DNA of 53,020 bases from Terriglobia bacterium (GCA_020073265.1 JAIQFN010000040.1:1-53020); one strand, 5' to 3'; numbered from the stretch's first letter, positions 1 through 10,674 are shown. Translations and numbers: made by a program. Notes: generated by a model from the letters alone, not told the origin.

Positions 1-2
1 AC

Positions 3-176
3 CAGGTCGAAATCTGGTTCTCCAAACTGCAACGCGAAGTGATCGATCGCGGCATCTTCACTTCCGTCGCCGACCTCCGGCGCAAGATCCTGCGCTACAT
101 TCGGCTATACGGAAAATCTGCCAAGCCCTTCCGCTGGAAATACTCCGACCCAAGGCGGAGAATTCAGTCGTGGTAA
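3..176 (+). CDS. IS630-family transposase, C-terminal part (cut by window edge)
   Basis: The frame beginning at base 3 is open to a TAA at 174-176 and gives 58 residues. It starts QVEIWFSKLQREVIDRGIF, continues with an LRRKILRYI segment, and ends with AKPFRWKYSDPRRR. This is the usual C-terminus of IS630/DDE-superfamily transposases, just after the last catalytic acidic residue. The enzyme would cut and join IS ends at TA targets. The start and the catalytic DDE residues lie outside the window, so activity cannot be judged. It converges with the HIT gene, and the two coding ends overlap by 13 bp. Confidence 0.8.
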   Translation, partial: QVEIWFSKLQREVIDRGIFTSVADLRRKILRYIRLYGKSAKPFRWKYSDPRRRIQSW

Positions 177-697
177 ATACTTCTCACAGACAGCCCACTA
201 GTTGGAAAATCCGCTTCTACTTGGGCTTCGATCGAATAAGCGATGTTGGTCGCCAAGGGTAGTAGATGAAGGTGGGCATGGTCAATCCCACATGCAGTCC
301 CACCAGTTGCCACGCCGTGCTCGAAGAGGTAGCAGGTCTGGCCGAAGCGCTCACGCAACCGATCTGTCGCTTGGTCTACACATAACCGTAGCTGCTGGCA
401 TTGGCCGTCAGGCAAATCTGCAAGACGCGTAACGTGAACCCGGGGTAAGAGTAGAACATGTCCTCCAGACATAGGGGATACGGACGGAAAAACCACAAAG
501 TCTTTTGTCTCAAGGCAGATACGAGAGTCAATGGGGTAAGCGTGTCTGTAATTGAGTGGAAACTCTCCGGTTACAATCTCGGCGCAAATACAGCACTGGC
601 TGGTTCGAGAGTTCATTGCGGCATCAGTTTTGACGCGCTGTCGCTGTTGAGCGTGCAGCGGAGCGTCAGCATGAGTGGGGCGCTGTCGGTTTTCCAT
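164..697 (-). CDS. HIT-domain protein (histidine triad hydrolase or transferase family)
   Basis: The 177-residue product carries a histidine triad, His140-Ala-His142-Leu-His144-Leu-Leu, the nucleotide alpha-phosphate site of HIT hydrolases. Upstream is the family's core strand pattern (FVVFPSVSPMSGGHVLLLP, about residues 68-86). A CCIC cluster near residues 35-38 might bind metal. The start at 697 is preferred because GGGAGG sits 6 nt upstream; an internal ATG at 616 would give a more standard N-terminus but has no clear ribosome site. Substrate is unknown. The last residues overlap the IS630 transposase end, so the C-terminus may have been replaced by IS sequence. GC content is lower than in the core genes further along. 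Confidence 0.75.
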   Translation of the reverse strand: MENRQRPTHADAPLHAQQRQRVKTDAAMNSRTSQCCICAEIVTGEFPLNYRHAYPIDSRICLETKDFVVFPSVSPMSGGHVLLLPRVHVTRLADLPDGQCQQLRLCVDQATDRLRERFGQTCYLFEHGVATGGTACGIDHAHLHLLPLATNIAYSIEAQVEADFPTSGLSVRSIYHD

Positions 698-810
698 AGT
701 GGACCTCCCAAGCCCGAAGAGGATCTTGCACGTCTTGGACCGCGACCCATCCGAGACACGGGGCGGCGATCCAAAGGAATTACGTCCGCGCTTGTGTGTG
801 CGCCTTCTTA

Positions 811-880
811 CAAGATAAATTGTATTAGCTATTGATATTATAGCGGTTCAACTATAATCTATACAAGTTAAATTGTACAG
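811..880 (+). promoter_or_regulatory. Promoter and probable operator of the 883-1320 gene
   Basis: A perfect -10 box TATAAT (853-858) is the right arm of a 7-bp inverted repeat, ATTATAG at 837-843 and CTATAAT at 852-858. TTGATA at 832-837 is a possible -35, though the spacer is short (15 bp). Two copies of an AT-rich motif bracket the promoter: CAAGATAAATTGTA at 811-824 and CAAGTTAAATTGTA at 864-877. This arrangement suggests control by a DNA-binding protein, perhaps the downstream product itself. That last point is inference. Confidence 0.55.
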
Positions 881-882
881 GC

Positions 883-1320
883 ATGATTCTTGATAGAGCC
901 AAAGCTCGGAGCTTAATACGTGAGGTCATCAAGACAGAGTTCAGTCGACTGGCAAAGCGCGGTCGGCTCCAGGCTCTCGCGAAACAGATCGGAATCAAGG
1001 ACTACCAGAACCTTCAAAACTATGCCAACGGTGCGGTTCCGCAAGCCGACACGTTTCTCCTCGCGTGCATATACTTGGGCTGGGTCGTGAAACTTGATTA
1101 CGTGGAGGAGGAAGGGCCGAGGATCGGGCAAATGACGCATCTCGAGTTTACAGTGCGAGAAAGAGCAGCGATTCACGCGGCTCCCCAGGGCGAGCAGCTG
1201 AACCTTTTCGACGCGATAGACCAACTCGGCCAGGAGAGTCTTCAAGTCACGATCACCAGAAAACTCATGGATCGGCTGGAGCTAACGGTTGGAATCGACT
1301 TCCAAAAGGCTGCCTCTTAG
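883..1320 (+). CDS. Probable HTH (XRE-like) small protein, unknown function
   Basis: A 145-residue protein. Residues 25-70 (LQALAKQIGIKDYQNLQNY, then PQADTFLLACIYLGW) resemble a Cro/XRE-type helix-turn-helix, with the second helix of the motif around IKDYQNLQNYANG. The C-terminal half (RIGQMTHLEF onward) is not recognised. The start follows a short leader with a weak ACAGG site. The gene has its own AT-rich promoter, and copies of one motif lie before it (864-877) and after it (1333-1349). Base composition is about 50% GC, well below the flanking core genes, which suggests acquisition. No partner toxin or phage gene is visible. Regulator is the best guess, without proof. Confidence 0.6.
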   Translation: MILDRAKARSLIREVIKTEFSRLAKRGRLQALAKQIGIKDYQNLQNYANGAVPQADTFLLACIYLGWVVKLDYVEEEGPRIGQMTHLEFTVRERAAIHAAPQGEQLNLFDAIDQLGQESLQVTITRKLMDRLELTVGIDFQKAAS

Positions 1321-1332
1321 CTTCAACCAACG

Positions 1333-1349
1333 CAATTTAAATTGTACAG
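1333..1349 (+). repeat. Third copy of the TAAATTGTA motif, downstream of the HTH gene
   Basis: The sequence CAATTTAAATTGTACAG shares the 13-mer TTAAATTGTACAG exactly with 868-880. The core TAAATTGTA also occurs at 816-824. The HTH gene therefore lies between two identical 13-mers 469 bp apart, which fits either operator sites or a duplicated insertion target. Confidence 0.6.
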
Positions 1350-1443
1350 TCTGACGGATCGCTAACGAGCACGCTGCGCCTCGATCCACATCGAGAAACA
1401 CCAATCATAGCTGGTACTTCACGGGCGACGGGCTGAGTGGGGT

Positions 1444-2613
1444 CTACTTATACGCGGCGATTCCAGTGACGCGCTCGCCGATCACCAGGGTGTGGATGTG
1501 GTCGGTGCCTTCGTAGGTTTTGACCGTTTCGAGGTTGCACATGTGGCGCATGATGGGGTATTCGTCCACGATGCCGTTGCCGCCCAGCAGGTCGCGGCTC
1601 TGGCGCGCGCAGTCCAGCGCCATGCGGACGTTGTTGCGCTTCAGCATCGAGATGTGATGCGGCTCGATCTTGCCCTGGTCCTTGATGCGGCCGGCGTGCA
1701 GGGCCAGTAACTGCGCCTTGGTGATTTCGGTGATCATGTCGGCCAGTTTCTCCTGCACCAGTTGATGGCTGGCGATGGGCTTGTCGTCGAACTGCTTGCG
1801 CAGGATGGAATACTGGCGCGCGGTCTCGTAGCAATCCATCGCGGACCCGACCACGCCCCAGCCGATTCCGTAGCGCGCCTGCGTGAGACAACCGAGCGGC
1901 CCCTTCAATCCCTTGGCGCAAGGCAGCATGGCCGAATTCGGCACGCGGACATCCGACAGCGCCAGGCTGGAAGTCACCGACATGCGCATGGACATCTTGC
2001 CGTGAATGTCGGACGACGTGAAACCGCGCGTGCCCTTCTCCACCAGGAAGCCGCGGATGCCCTCCTCGGCGCGCGCCCAGATGATGGCGACATCGGCCAT
2101 GGTGCCGTTGGTGATCCAGGTTTTCTCGCCGTTCAGAATCCAGTCGCCGCCGTCCTTGCGGGCGCGGGTTTGCATGCCGGCGGGATTGGATCCGAAGCCG
2201 GGCTCGGTGAGTCCAAAGCACCCGATCGCTTCGCCGGACTGCAGCTTGGGGAGCCAGCGCGACTTCTGCTCGTCGGATCCGTAGGTGAGAATCGGATACA
2301 TCACCAGCGCGCCCTGCACGGAGGCGAAGCTGCGCAGGCCGGCGTCGCCGCGCTCCAGCTCCTGCATCACCAGCCCGTATTCGACGTTGCTCATTCCGGC
2401 GCAGCCGTAGCCTTCCAGGTTGGCGCCCAGGAATCCGAGGCGGCCCATTTCCGGGATCAGGTCCTTGGGGAAGCGGCCCTCGCGGAAGCAGTCGCGAACG
2501 ATAGGAATGACGCGGTCCTCGACAAACTGCCGGGCCGTCTGGCGAACCAGGCGTTCCTGTTCGGATAGAAGCGAATCAATGAGAAAGTAGTCAACGCCGG
2601 AAAATCGAGTCAT
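1444..2613 (-). CDS. gcdH: Glutaryl-CoA dehydrogenase (acyl-CoA dehydrogenase family)
   Basis: A 389-residue FAD flavoprotein that oxidises and decarboxylates glutaryl-CoA to crotonyl-CoA in lysine/tryptophan breakdown. The acyl-CoA dehydrogenase domains run in the usual order: N-terminal helices (about 12-125), a beta domain with CFGLTEPGFGSNP (about 131-143), and a C-terminal helical domain with RYGIGWGVVGSAMDC. The catalytic base is Glu368 in TYEGTDHIHTL, the position and context typical of glutaryl-CoA dehydrogenases rather than other acyl-CoA dehydrogenases. Length is normal. There is no clear ribosome site before the ATG, but TACAAT lies a few bases upstream, so the message may be leaderless. 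It stands alone, with no lysine-degradation neighbours. Confidence 0.88.
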   Translation of the reverse strand: MTRFSGVDYFLIDSLLSEQERLVRQTARQFVEDRVIPIVRDCFREGRFPKDLIPEMGRLGFLGANLEGYGCAGMSNVEYGLVMQELERGDAGLRSFASVQGALVMYPILTYGSDEQKSRWLPKLQSGEAIGCFGLTEPGFGSNPAGMQTRARKDGGDWILNGEKTWITNGTMADVAIIWARAEEGIRGFLVEKGTRGFTSSDIHGKMSMRMSVTSSLALSDVRVPNSAMLPCAKGLKGPLGCLTQARYGIGWGVVGSAMDCYETARQYSILRKQFDDKPIASHQLVQEKLADMITEITKAQLLALHAGRIKDQGKIEPHHISMLKRNNVRMALDCARQSRDLLGGNGIVDEYPIMRHMCNLETVKTYEGTDHIHTLVIGERVTGIAAYK

Positions 2614-2745
2614 GAATTTATTGTATGCGGGGCGGCGCGGGCCGGCCAGCGCGGGCCGCGGGGATGAGTCATTTCGGCCGCCGTTTCCGTATCTCCAGTG
2701 TGGGGAGTAGCTTCATGAAAAACTCAATTGCGGTTCTGCTGCTGA

Positions 2746-3742
2746 TTGTCGTGGGGCCGGCATTCCCTGCTCAGCGGTTTGCTGTTCGGGCTCATCCCCG
2801 CGATCCAGCTCTCCAAGACCGATCTGAACACGTCACGTCCGCCCTTCCGGTGGTGCCGATGCGTTTGTCGCCGGTGCTCTTCGAAGGCCAGCCGGACGTG
2901 CCGCTTCCCGAGCGGCCCATCGTCAGCATCCAGGCCATCAGTCCCGGCTATGCGGCGGTTTTCCACGTGCCGCTGCTGCGGGGGCACGTGTTCGAGGAAC
3001 ACGACGATGCGCAGGCCGCTCATGTCGTCATCGTCAATCAGACCCTGGCGCGGCGCTTCTGGCCGAATCAGGATCCCATCGGCAAAAGGGTTTGGCCCGG
3101 ACGACAGAGCGTTGCACTGGTCGTCGGCGTCGTGGGCGACGTCAAGAACTCCGGCTTGGCGGCCGATCCCAACCCCGAAGTGTTCCTGCCGTTTCCGCAA
3201 TTGCCCTGGCCGCTGTTGAACCTGAGCCTGCGGACATCCATGGATCCCGCCAGCCTGCTCCCGGCGATCCGCCGCGAAATTTCCAAGATCGACAAGGACC
3301 AGCCCATCACCGGAGTTCAGACCCTCGAGCAGGTGATCGATGCTTCCACCGCGCAGCGGCGCTTCATCATGCTGCTGCTGGCCGCGTTCTCGTCGACGGC
3401 GCTGATTCTGGCGATGGTCGGAATCTACGGCGCGCTGGCGTATTCGGTCGCGCAGCGAACCGGCGAGCTGGGCGTTCGCATCGCTCTCGGCGCGGACCGC
3501 GGCGACATTCTCAGGCTGGTGGTCGGCCAGGGCCTCGGCCTCACCATCACCGGCATCGCACTTGGCGTAGCCGGATCCATGCTGCTGACCCGCGTGATGT
3601 CGAGCATGCTGTACCAGATCAGCGAGAGCGATCCCGCCACTTTCGTTCTGAGCGCGGCGTTGTTCCTGGCGTAGCTTCGCTAGCCAGCTATCTGCCCGCG
3701 CGCCGCGCCACTCGCATCGATCCCACCGAAGCCCTGCGCTAG
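2746..3742 (+). pseudogene. Decayed ADOP-type ABC permease (MacB/FtsX-like)
   Basis: Pieces of one acidobacterial MacB-like permease lie in two frames. The first holds LLSGLLFGLIPAIQLSK (from about 2779). The second, from about 2850, holds the periplasmic part (SPGYAAVFHVPLLRG, VIVNQTLARRFWPNQDPIGK) and the last membrane helices (LALILAMVGIYG-like, about 3390-3660), then stops early at 3672-3674. The expected ending LASYLPARRATRIDPTEALR follows in the other frame to 3742, so one base has been lost near 3668. The stretch between first and second frames is too short for the family, so there is also an internal deletion. The N-terminal transmembrane part is missing. No intact copy or ATPase is nearby. 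Confidence 0.8.
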
Positions 3743-3806
3743 CCCGTGGCGTACGCACTCGTGCGTGCCGCGTTAACACTCGTGTGAACGCTTGTTCCGG
3801 ACAGGA

Positions 3807-4559
3807 TCAACCCCGCTTTCTCACCCACAGAAAACAATGATTCCCGATTCGCCCCGCATTCGACGATCGCAAGAACAGCAGATCCAGATATCGAAACGGG
3901 AACAGCACCCACCCCAGCACCACGTGAACGAATGCTCTCCACGCGCGCCAGGGCAACCAGAGCTTCACGTATTCCAGCGTGAAGACGAGCATGGTCGCGG
4001 TCGGTCCCGTTCTCCACCCTTCGCTCACCGGCTCCAGCCCGCCGCCGGAAGCCAACTGCTTCAGCCCGTCCAGCGTGAACCTCCGATAGTCGCGCGGATA
4101 TTCGTGGAACGGATGGCAGAACGGAGTCACCAGGTGCGCGTATCCACCTGGCGCAAGCACTCGCGCGATCTCCCGCATCACCGACTCCGGGCACCGGACA
4201 TGCTCCAGCACCGCGTCGCACTCGACGCGCTCGAAAACATCCGCGCGGAATGGCAGCGCTTCCGCATCCGCGAGCAGATCCACTCCCGGCGTCGGGACCA
4301 AATCGATGTTCACGTATCCCGAGACCTCGCGGCCCGCTCCGCCGATGTACAGATTCCAGCGGCCCAGCGGATAATCCAGCGGCTCGCGCGGGTTCATGAT
4401 GAGCGGCGCAGGCGGCTCGAGCCATCGATACAGCCGGCTCGACCAGCGGCGCGAGCGCCGGCGCTCGTACACCTCCCGCATCGGAGCCGTGTCCATATTG
4501 ACAATGGTAAGGTGGCGGAAGGGACTCCACCAAACCGTGAGTCGAATCCAGCGACGCAA
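3807..4559 (-). CDS. SAM-dependent methyltransferase (type 11-like)
   Basis: A 250-residue protein with a class I methyltransferase fold. GYVNIDLVPTPGVDLLADAE (about 81-100) is the acidic strand-2 region; a CDAVLEHV motif and VLAPGGYAHLVTP (about 135-147) are the strand-4 and post-I motifs. The canonical glycine-rich loop is poorly conserved, the protein instead reading WNLYIGGAGREVSG. The C-terminal 60 residues are aromatic and hydrophobic (LWLPWRAWRAFVHVVLG), suggesting a membrane-associated tail. An internal ATG at 4496 is an alternative start; neither start has a strong ribosome site. Such enzymes often modify glycans or lipids, but the substrate is unknown. Confidence 0.72.
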   Translation of the reverse strand: MRRWIRLTVWWSPFRHLTIVNMDTAPMREVYERRRSRRWSSRLYRWLEPPAPLIMNPREPLDYPLGRWNLYIGGAGREVSGYVNIDLVPTPGVDLLADAEALPFRADVFERVECDAVLEHVRCPESVMREIARVLAPGGYAHLVTPFCHPFHEYPRDYRRFTLDGLKQLASGGGLEPVSEGWRTGPTATMLVFTLEYVKLWLPWRAWRAFVHVVLGWVLFPFRYLDLLFLRSSNAGRIGNHCFLWVRKRG

Positions 4560-4800
4560 CAGCCTGGAGTACTCGGTCGCCCCAGGCGCGAGCTACTGGC
4601 GCTACACCACCTATCGCGCCCCAGCCGCCGCATTCGCCGCAGGACCGAAAATCACCGCCTGCCAGGCGTTCGTGAGAGACAACGAGAAAGCCCGGCTCCA
4701 GATTGATCTGGAGGAACGCTTCCGCATGTTCGAGGAGTCTTTCGCGGCCATGCCTGCGACCGCTTACTGACGTGCGCGGCTCAGTAGAGTGTGCGTCGGT

Positions 4801-7233
<2,433 letters not shown>

Positions 7234-7279
7234 TCAATCCTTCGTAAAACTAGTCGCGGCGGAGCAAGACTCCCGCTGC

Positions 7280-8398
7280 TCAAATTCGCATCGGCATCAC
7301 AACGTACCGATACTTGTAGCTGTCCGCGCCGTCTCCCGCCGGCCGCAGCTCGCCCGCGCTGTGCGGGTCTTTGAAATGAAACGCAACTTTCTCCTCGCTG
7401 CTCGCCCGCAGGAAATCCAGAAGGTAGCTGGCATTGAAGCCGATCTCCACCGGAGTTCCGTCATACTCGACCGGCAGGCTCTCTTCGCTCTCTCCGGTCT
7501 CGGACAAGGACGAGTGGATGTCCAGCTCGCCTTTGCCCACCCGCAGACGGATCGCCCGCGAACGCTCGTCGGAAAACTGCGATACCCGCTCGATCGACTT
7601 GCGCAGCTCCTCGCGATCCAGAACCACCGAGTGCGGATGATCCTTGGGCAGCACGCGCTCGAAATCCGGAAAATTGCCGGTCAGCTTTCGGCTCAGCAGC
7701 AAGCGCTCGCCCAACTGGAAGAACAGGTGATTGTCGTCGCCCGAAAATTGCAGTAGCGCGTCGGCTCCAGCCTCCTGCTGCAGCTTCAAGATCTCGCCCA
7801 TGGCTTTGCGAGGCAGCAGCGCGCGAAACGTGCCGGTCACTCCCGGCATCTCCAGCGGATGTTCCACCATCGCGAGCCGGTGCGAATCGGTGGCCACCAT
7901 GGCCAGCCCGCTCGACTTCAACAGCAACAGCGATCCGTTCAGCGTGAACCGCGACTCTTCCATCGAGATCGCGAAAATAGTTTTGGCGATCATCGACGAC
8001 AGCACCTGAATCGGAATCTGCGCCAGCACCGCCGGCATCTGCGGAAGTTCCGGAAAACTCTCGCGTGACATTCCCGCGATGCGAGTCCGCGAGCGCCCAC
8101 ACACCAAGCTGGCCCACTGGTTCTCTTGCAGCTTTACTTCGAGATCCGCGTCCGGCAGCAACCGCACATAATCCAGCAGGCGCTTGGCTGGAATCGTCCC
8201 GGCGCCCTGCTTCTTCACTCGAGCCGGACATGAAGAACGGATGCCCAACTCGAGATCGGTCGCCGTAAGATTTATGCGATCTCCCGCTGCTTCCACCAGC
8301 ACATTCGACAGGATCGGTATGGTGGTCTTCTTCTCCACCACGCCTTGCGAAAGGTTCAGTTCCCGTACCAGATCGGCCTTGCTAACCGTGAACTCCAT
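7280..8398 (-). CDS. dnaN: DNA polymerase III beta subunit (sliding clamp)
   Basis: A 372-residue clamp that dimerises around DNA and tethers the replicative polymerase. The N-terminus MEFTVSKADLVRELNLSQGV and the three repeated clamp domains (about 1-120, 121-245, 246-372) are recognisable. The C-terminal end YRYVVMPMRI is the typical M-P-M-R-I/L finish. Length is normal. It lies between dnaA and gyrB in the conserved origin order, all on the minus strand. Confidence 0.96.
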   Translation of the reverse strand: MEFTVSKADLVRELNLSQGVVEKKTTIPILSNVLVEAAGDRINLTATDLELGIRSSCPARVKKQGAGTIPAKRLLDYVRLLPDADLEVKLQENQWASLVCGRSRTRIAGMSRESFPELPQMPAVLAQIPIQVLSSMIAKTIFAISMEESRFTLNGSLLLLKSSGLAMVATDSHRLAMVEHPLEMPGVTGTFRALLPRKAMGEILKLQQEAGADALLQFSGDDNHLFFQLGERLLLSRKLTGNFPDFERVLPKDHPHSVVLDREELRKSIERVSQFSDERSRAIRLRVGKGELDIHSSLSETGESEESLPVEYDGTPVEIGFNASYLLDFLRASSEEKVAFHFKDPHSAGELRPAGDGADSYKYRYVVMPMRI

Positions 8399-8665
8399 CG
8401 TTTCCCCCGCTCCTATTTGCGTCTTCCGGTGTACCGGCCTCTAGCTCTTACTATCTTCCCAAATAGATGCTCTTCTAAGAACCGTAGTAGTAGGGCCTAT
8501 CGAAATGTTGATTTCTCTCTAAATTATACAAAATTCAGAAACTTCCCGCCACAAGAACCTGTGGATCTGGAGTAGTGGAAAAGCGCAAAATCCGCCCCCG
8601 CCGCCAGTCGTCCACAGCCGTCCTAAGAGGTCCCGGGCGCCTCTTGTGGAAAACCATCAGAATGC
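8399..8665. other. dnaA-dnaN intergenic region, candidate origin element
   Basis: This 267-bp gap holds no gene. An AT-rich stretch (about 8505-8542) lies next to a cluster of DnaA-box-like nonamers: TGTGGATCT at 8560-8568, AGTGGAAAA at 8574-8582, TCGTCCACA at 8608-8616 and TGTGGAAAA at 8645-8653. The last matches TTWTNCACA on the reverse strand; the others miss one or two bases. An AT-rich element beside clustered boxes in the dnaA-dnaN gap is the classical shape of a bacterial origin. It also must carry the dnaN promoter unless dnaN is read through from dnaA. Origin function is inferred. Confidence 0.5.
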
Positions 8666-9964
8666 CTAATGGATCGAGTCAACTAGCTTGTGGAGGAGGC
8701 TGTTCAAATCGGGGTTGCGTTGCCGCAGCTTCTCGATCTTCTGAATCGAGTGCAGCACGGTGGTGTGATGCTTTCCGCTGAACCATCGCCCGATTTCAGG
8801 CAGTGAGGCCGAAGTCAGTTCCTTCACCAGGTACATCGAGATCTGCCGTGGATAAGCAATCTTCTGCTCGTTGGTTTTCTGCTTAAGCTGGCCGGGCTGC
8901 AGTGAGAACCTCTCGGCCACCACTTTCACGATGGACTCGATGGTGATGCGCTTTTCCCCTCCCGGCGTCAGATGCTTCAGCAACTGCTGCGCCATCGGCA
9001 GCGTGATCGGTGTGCCCGTGACGGACGAGTAAGCCATCAGCTTCACTAGCGCGCCCTCCAGCTCGCGGACGTTCGACTTGGTCTTGGTGGCGATGAAGAT
9101 TCTCACTTCCTCGGGCAGCCGCACGCCTTCCATCTCGGCTTTCTTATCGAGAATCGCCATCTTGGTCTCGAGGTCCGGCGGCAGGACATCCACCATCAGT
9201 CCCCATTCGAATCTCGACCGCAGGCGCTCCACCAGCCCGGGCAGGTTCTTGGGAGGCGAGTCGCTCGAGATCACAATCTGCTTTTGATGCTCGAAAAGTT
9301 CGTTGAAGGTGTGAAAGAATTCTTCCTGCGTGCCGTCCTTGCCGGCCAGAATCTGGATGTCGTCGATCAGCAGCACGTCGGCGGAACGATAATGCCGGTG
9401 GAAGAGCTGCATGCGATCGCTCTTGATGCAGGCAATCATCTCGTTCATGAACCGCTCGCTGGACGTGTAGATGATCTTCATGCCGGCGTAGTGATCCACC
9501 AGCGAACGGCCGATGGCATGCATCAGGTGCGTCTTGCCCATTCCCACTCCGCCGTAGATGAACAGCGGATTGTAGGTTCGGGCCGGACTGGTCGCCACCG
9601 CGTGCGCGGCCGCGTGAGCAAATTGATTGCACGAACCCACCACGAACGTGTCGAAAGTGAACTTCGGATTCAAGCTGATGGACGGCTGAAAGACGATGTC
9701 GCCCCGCTCTTCGCGGCCAACGCTCGCGTCCGACCGGATCTCGTACACTACTTCACTCACGTTCAACTTGAGCTCGCCGATCGCCGACGCGATCTCTCCG
9801 GCGTACTCCTGCTCGATCCAATCCTTGGTCGCCCGGTCCGGCACAGCCACCCAAAGCTTGCCGCCTTCGGCCTTGAGGAAAACGGTTTTCGACAGCCAGT
9901 TCTGATACGCCTCCCGGCTGATCCTGCTCGAAACCTTGTCTTTAATCTGTTCCCAGCTATTCAT
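8666..9964 (-). CDS. dnaA: Chromosomal replication initiator DnaA
   Basis: A 432-residue AAA+ initiator. Domain I is at about 1-75. A short domain II follows. Domain III has Walker A GGVGMGKT (138-145) and Walker B LLIDDIQ (198-204). Domain IV is the DNA-binding helix-turn-helix (about 340-432), with PRQISMYLVKELT and LPEIGRWFSGKHHTTVLHSI. The usual signature is G-G-[RK]-D-H-[TS]-T; here the Asp is His399, next to His400 and Thr401. The start ATG at 9964 is preceded by three DnaA-box matches, consistent with autoregulation. Length is at the short end of the family because domain II is brief. Confidence 0.97.
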   Translation of the reverse strand: MNSWEQIKDKVSSRISREAYQNWLSKTVFLKAEGGKLWVAVPDRATKDWIEQEYAGEIASAIGELKLNVSEVVYEIRSDASVGREERGDIVFQPSISLNPKFTFDTFVVGSCNQFAHAAAHAVATSPARTYNPLFIYGGVGMGKTHLMHAIGRSLVDHYAGMKIIYTSSERFMNEMIACIKSDRMQLFHRHYRSADVLLIDDIQILAGKDGTQEEFFHTFNELFEHQKQIVISSDSPPKNLPGLVERLRSRFEWGLMVDVLPPDLETKMAILDKKAEMEGVRLPEEVRIFIATKTKSNVRELEGALVKLMAYSSVTGTPITLPMAQQLLKHLTPGGEKRITIESIVKVVAERFSLQPGQLKQKTNEQKIAYPRQISMYLVKELTSASLPEIGRWFSGKHHTTVLHSIQKIEKLRQRNPDLNSLLHKLVDSIH

Positions 9965-9986
9965 TCGTTCGTCACACTAACGCAGT

Positions 9987-10018
9987 TTTTGCACAACTTT
10001 TCCACAACATGTGGAAAA
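9987..10018. promoter_or_regulatory. Three DnaA boxes upstream of dnaA
   Basis: Three nonamers fit the degenerate consensus TTWTNCACA exactly: TTTTGCACA at 9987-9995, TTTTCCACA at 9998-10006, and TGTGGAAAA at 10010-10018 (the same box on the other strand). The last two form a perfect inverted pair with a 3-bp spacer. They lie 23-54 bp ahead of the dnaA start codon. This fits DnaA autoregulation or an origin arm. Confidence 0.65.
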
Positions 10019-10282
10019 CCTAAAAATCAAGCTTTGTTCTGAAGGGAGCCGACCGGTCTGAAACGCCGTACAGCGAGCACTCTAGAACCGCCGATCCGTG
10101 CTTGCGGAAAAATGAGTCTAGCACACTTCCAGGGAGCGGCATCTACTATTTTTTGGACCTCTATCTCAATTGCTTCCAATGGGTTACATAAAACAGTATG
10201 GCTTGCAAATGTTGGCTCTTCTCCCACTCCAACAACTGTCAAATCTGGTAAGCTCACAGGCCCGAGGGGTTTGCCCGGTCAT
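10019..10282. other. Gene-free stretch between dnaA and tRNA-Gly
   Basis: No convincing gene is seen on either strand. The minus-strand frame 10027-10257 has neither a ribosome site nor recognisable motifs. Composition is AT-richer than the flanking genes (for example around 10140-10200), so part of the replication origin could extend here, but no further exact DnaA boxes were found beyond 10018. Confidence 0.4.
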
Positions 10283-10312
10283 TTGACAGCCTCGCGCGCT
10301 ACGCGCGACAAT
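10283..10312 (+). promoter_or_regulatory. Promoter of tRNA-Gly
   Basis: A consensus -35 box TTGACA (10283-10288) is followed after 18 bp by GACAAT (10307-10312), about 14 bp before the mature tRNA end. The spacer contains a perfect hairpin, TCGCGCG / CGCGCGA (10292-10308) with a 3-nt loop. Confidence 0.65.
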
Positions 10313-10326
10313 GAAACTCGACCCGT

Positions 10327-10402
<76 letters not shown>

Positions 10403-10457
10403 TTCCTTCCGGGAACTGACCCCGGGAATCCAACGTACTCAATAGAGGAGGCCTGCC

Positions 10458-10649
10458 ATGGTTGGTTTTCTGCTCTGGTGCATTCTGTTCGTGCTGTGCT
10501 GGCCGCTGGCCTTGTGCGCCCTGATCCTCTATCCCATCGTGTGGCTGTTGCTGCTGCCTTTCCGGTTGGTCGGCATCGCGGTGGGCGGCGCGCTGGAACT
10601 GGTCGCGGCTATCATCACCTTGCCGTTCCGCGTGCTGCGACGCGTTTGA
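10458..10649 (+). CDS. Small hydrophobic membrane protein
   Basis: A 63-residue protein with two hydrophobic stretches, about residues 2-36 (LLWCILFVLCWPLALCALIL) and 40-58 (LVGIAVGGALELVAAIITL). A GAGGAGG ribosome site lies a few bases before the ATG, which supports expression. The two helices are joined by a short LLPFR segment, and a similar LPFRVLRRV closes the protein. It starts 55 bp after tRNA-Gly. Function unknown; no known family recognised. Confidence 0.7.
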   Translation: MVGFLLWCILFVLCWPLALCALILYPIVWLLLLPFRLVGIAVGGALELVAAIITLPFRVLRRV

Positions 10650-10674
10650 GCGTCCAACGCAGAACGCGTCTTTT

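Noticed and set aside
4396..4770. 124-codon plus-strand frame between the methyltransferase and gyrB
   Set aside because: The last 70 codons look somewhat protein-like (LEERFRMFEESF) but no family, ribosome site or neighbour supports it; most of the front overlaps the methyltransferase.
10027..10257. 76-codon minus-strand frame upstream of dnaA
   Set aside because: No ribosome site or recognisable domain; lies in the probable regulatory region.
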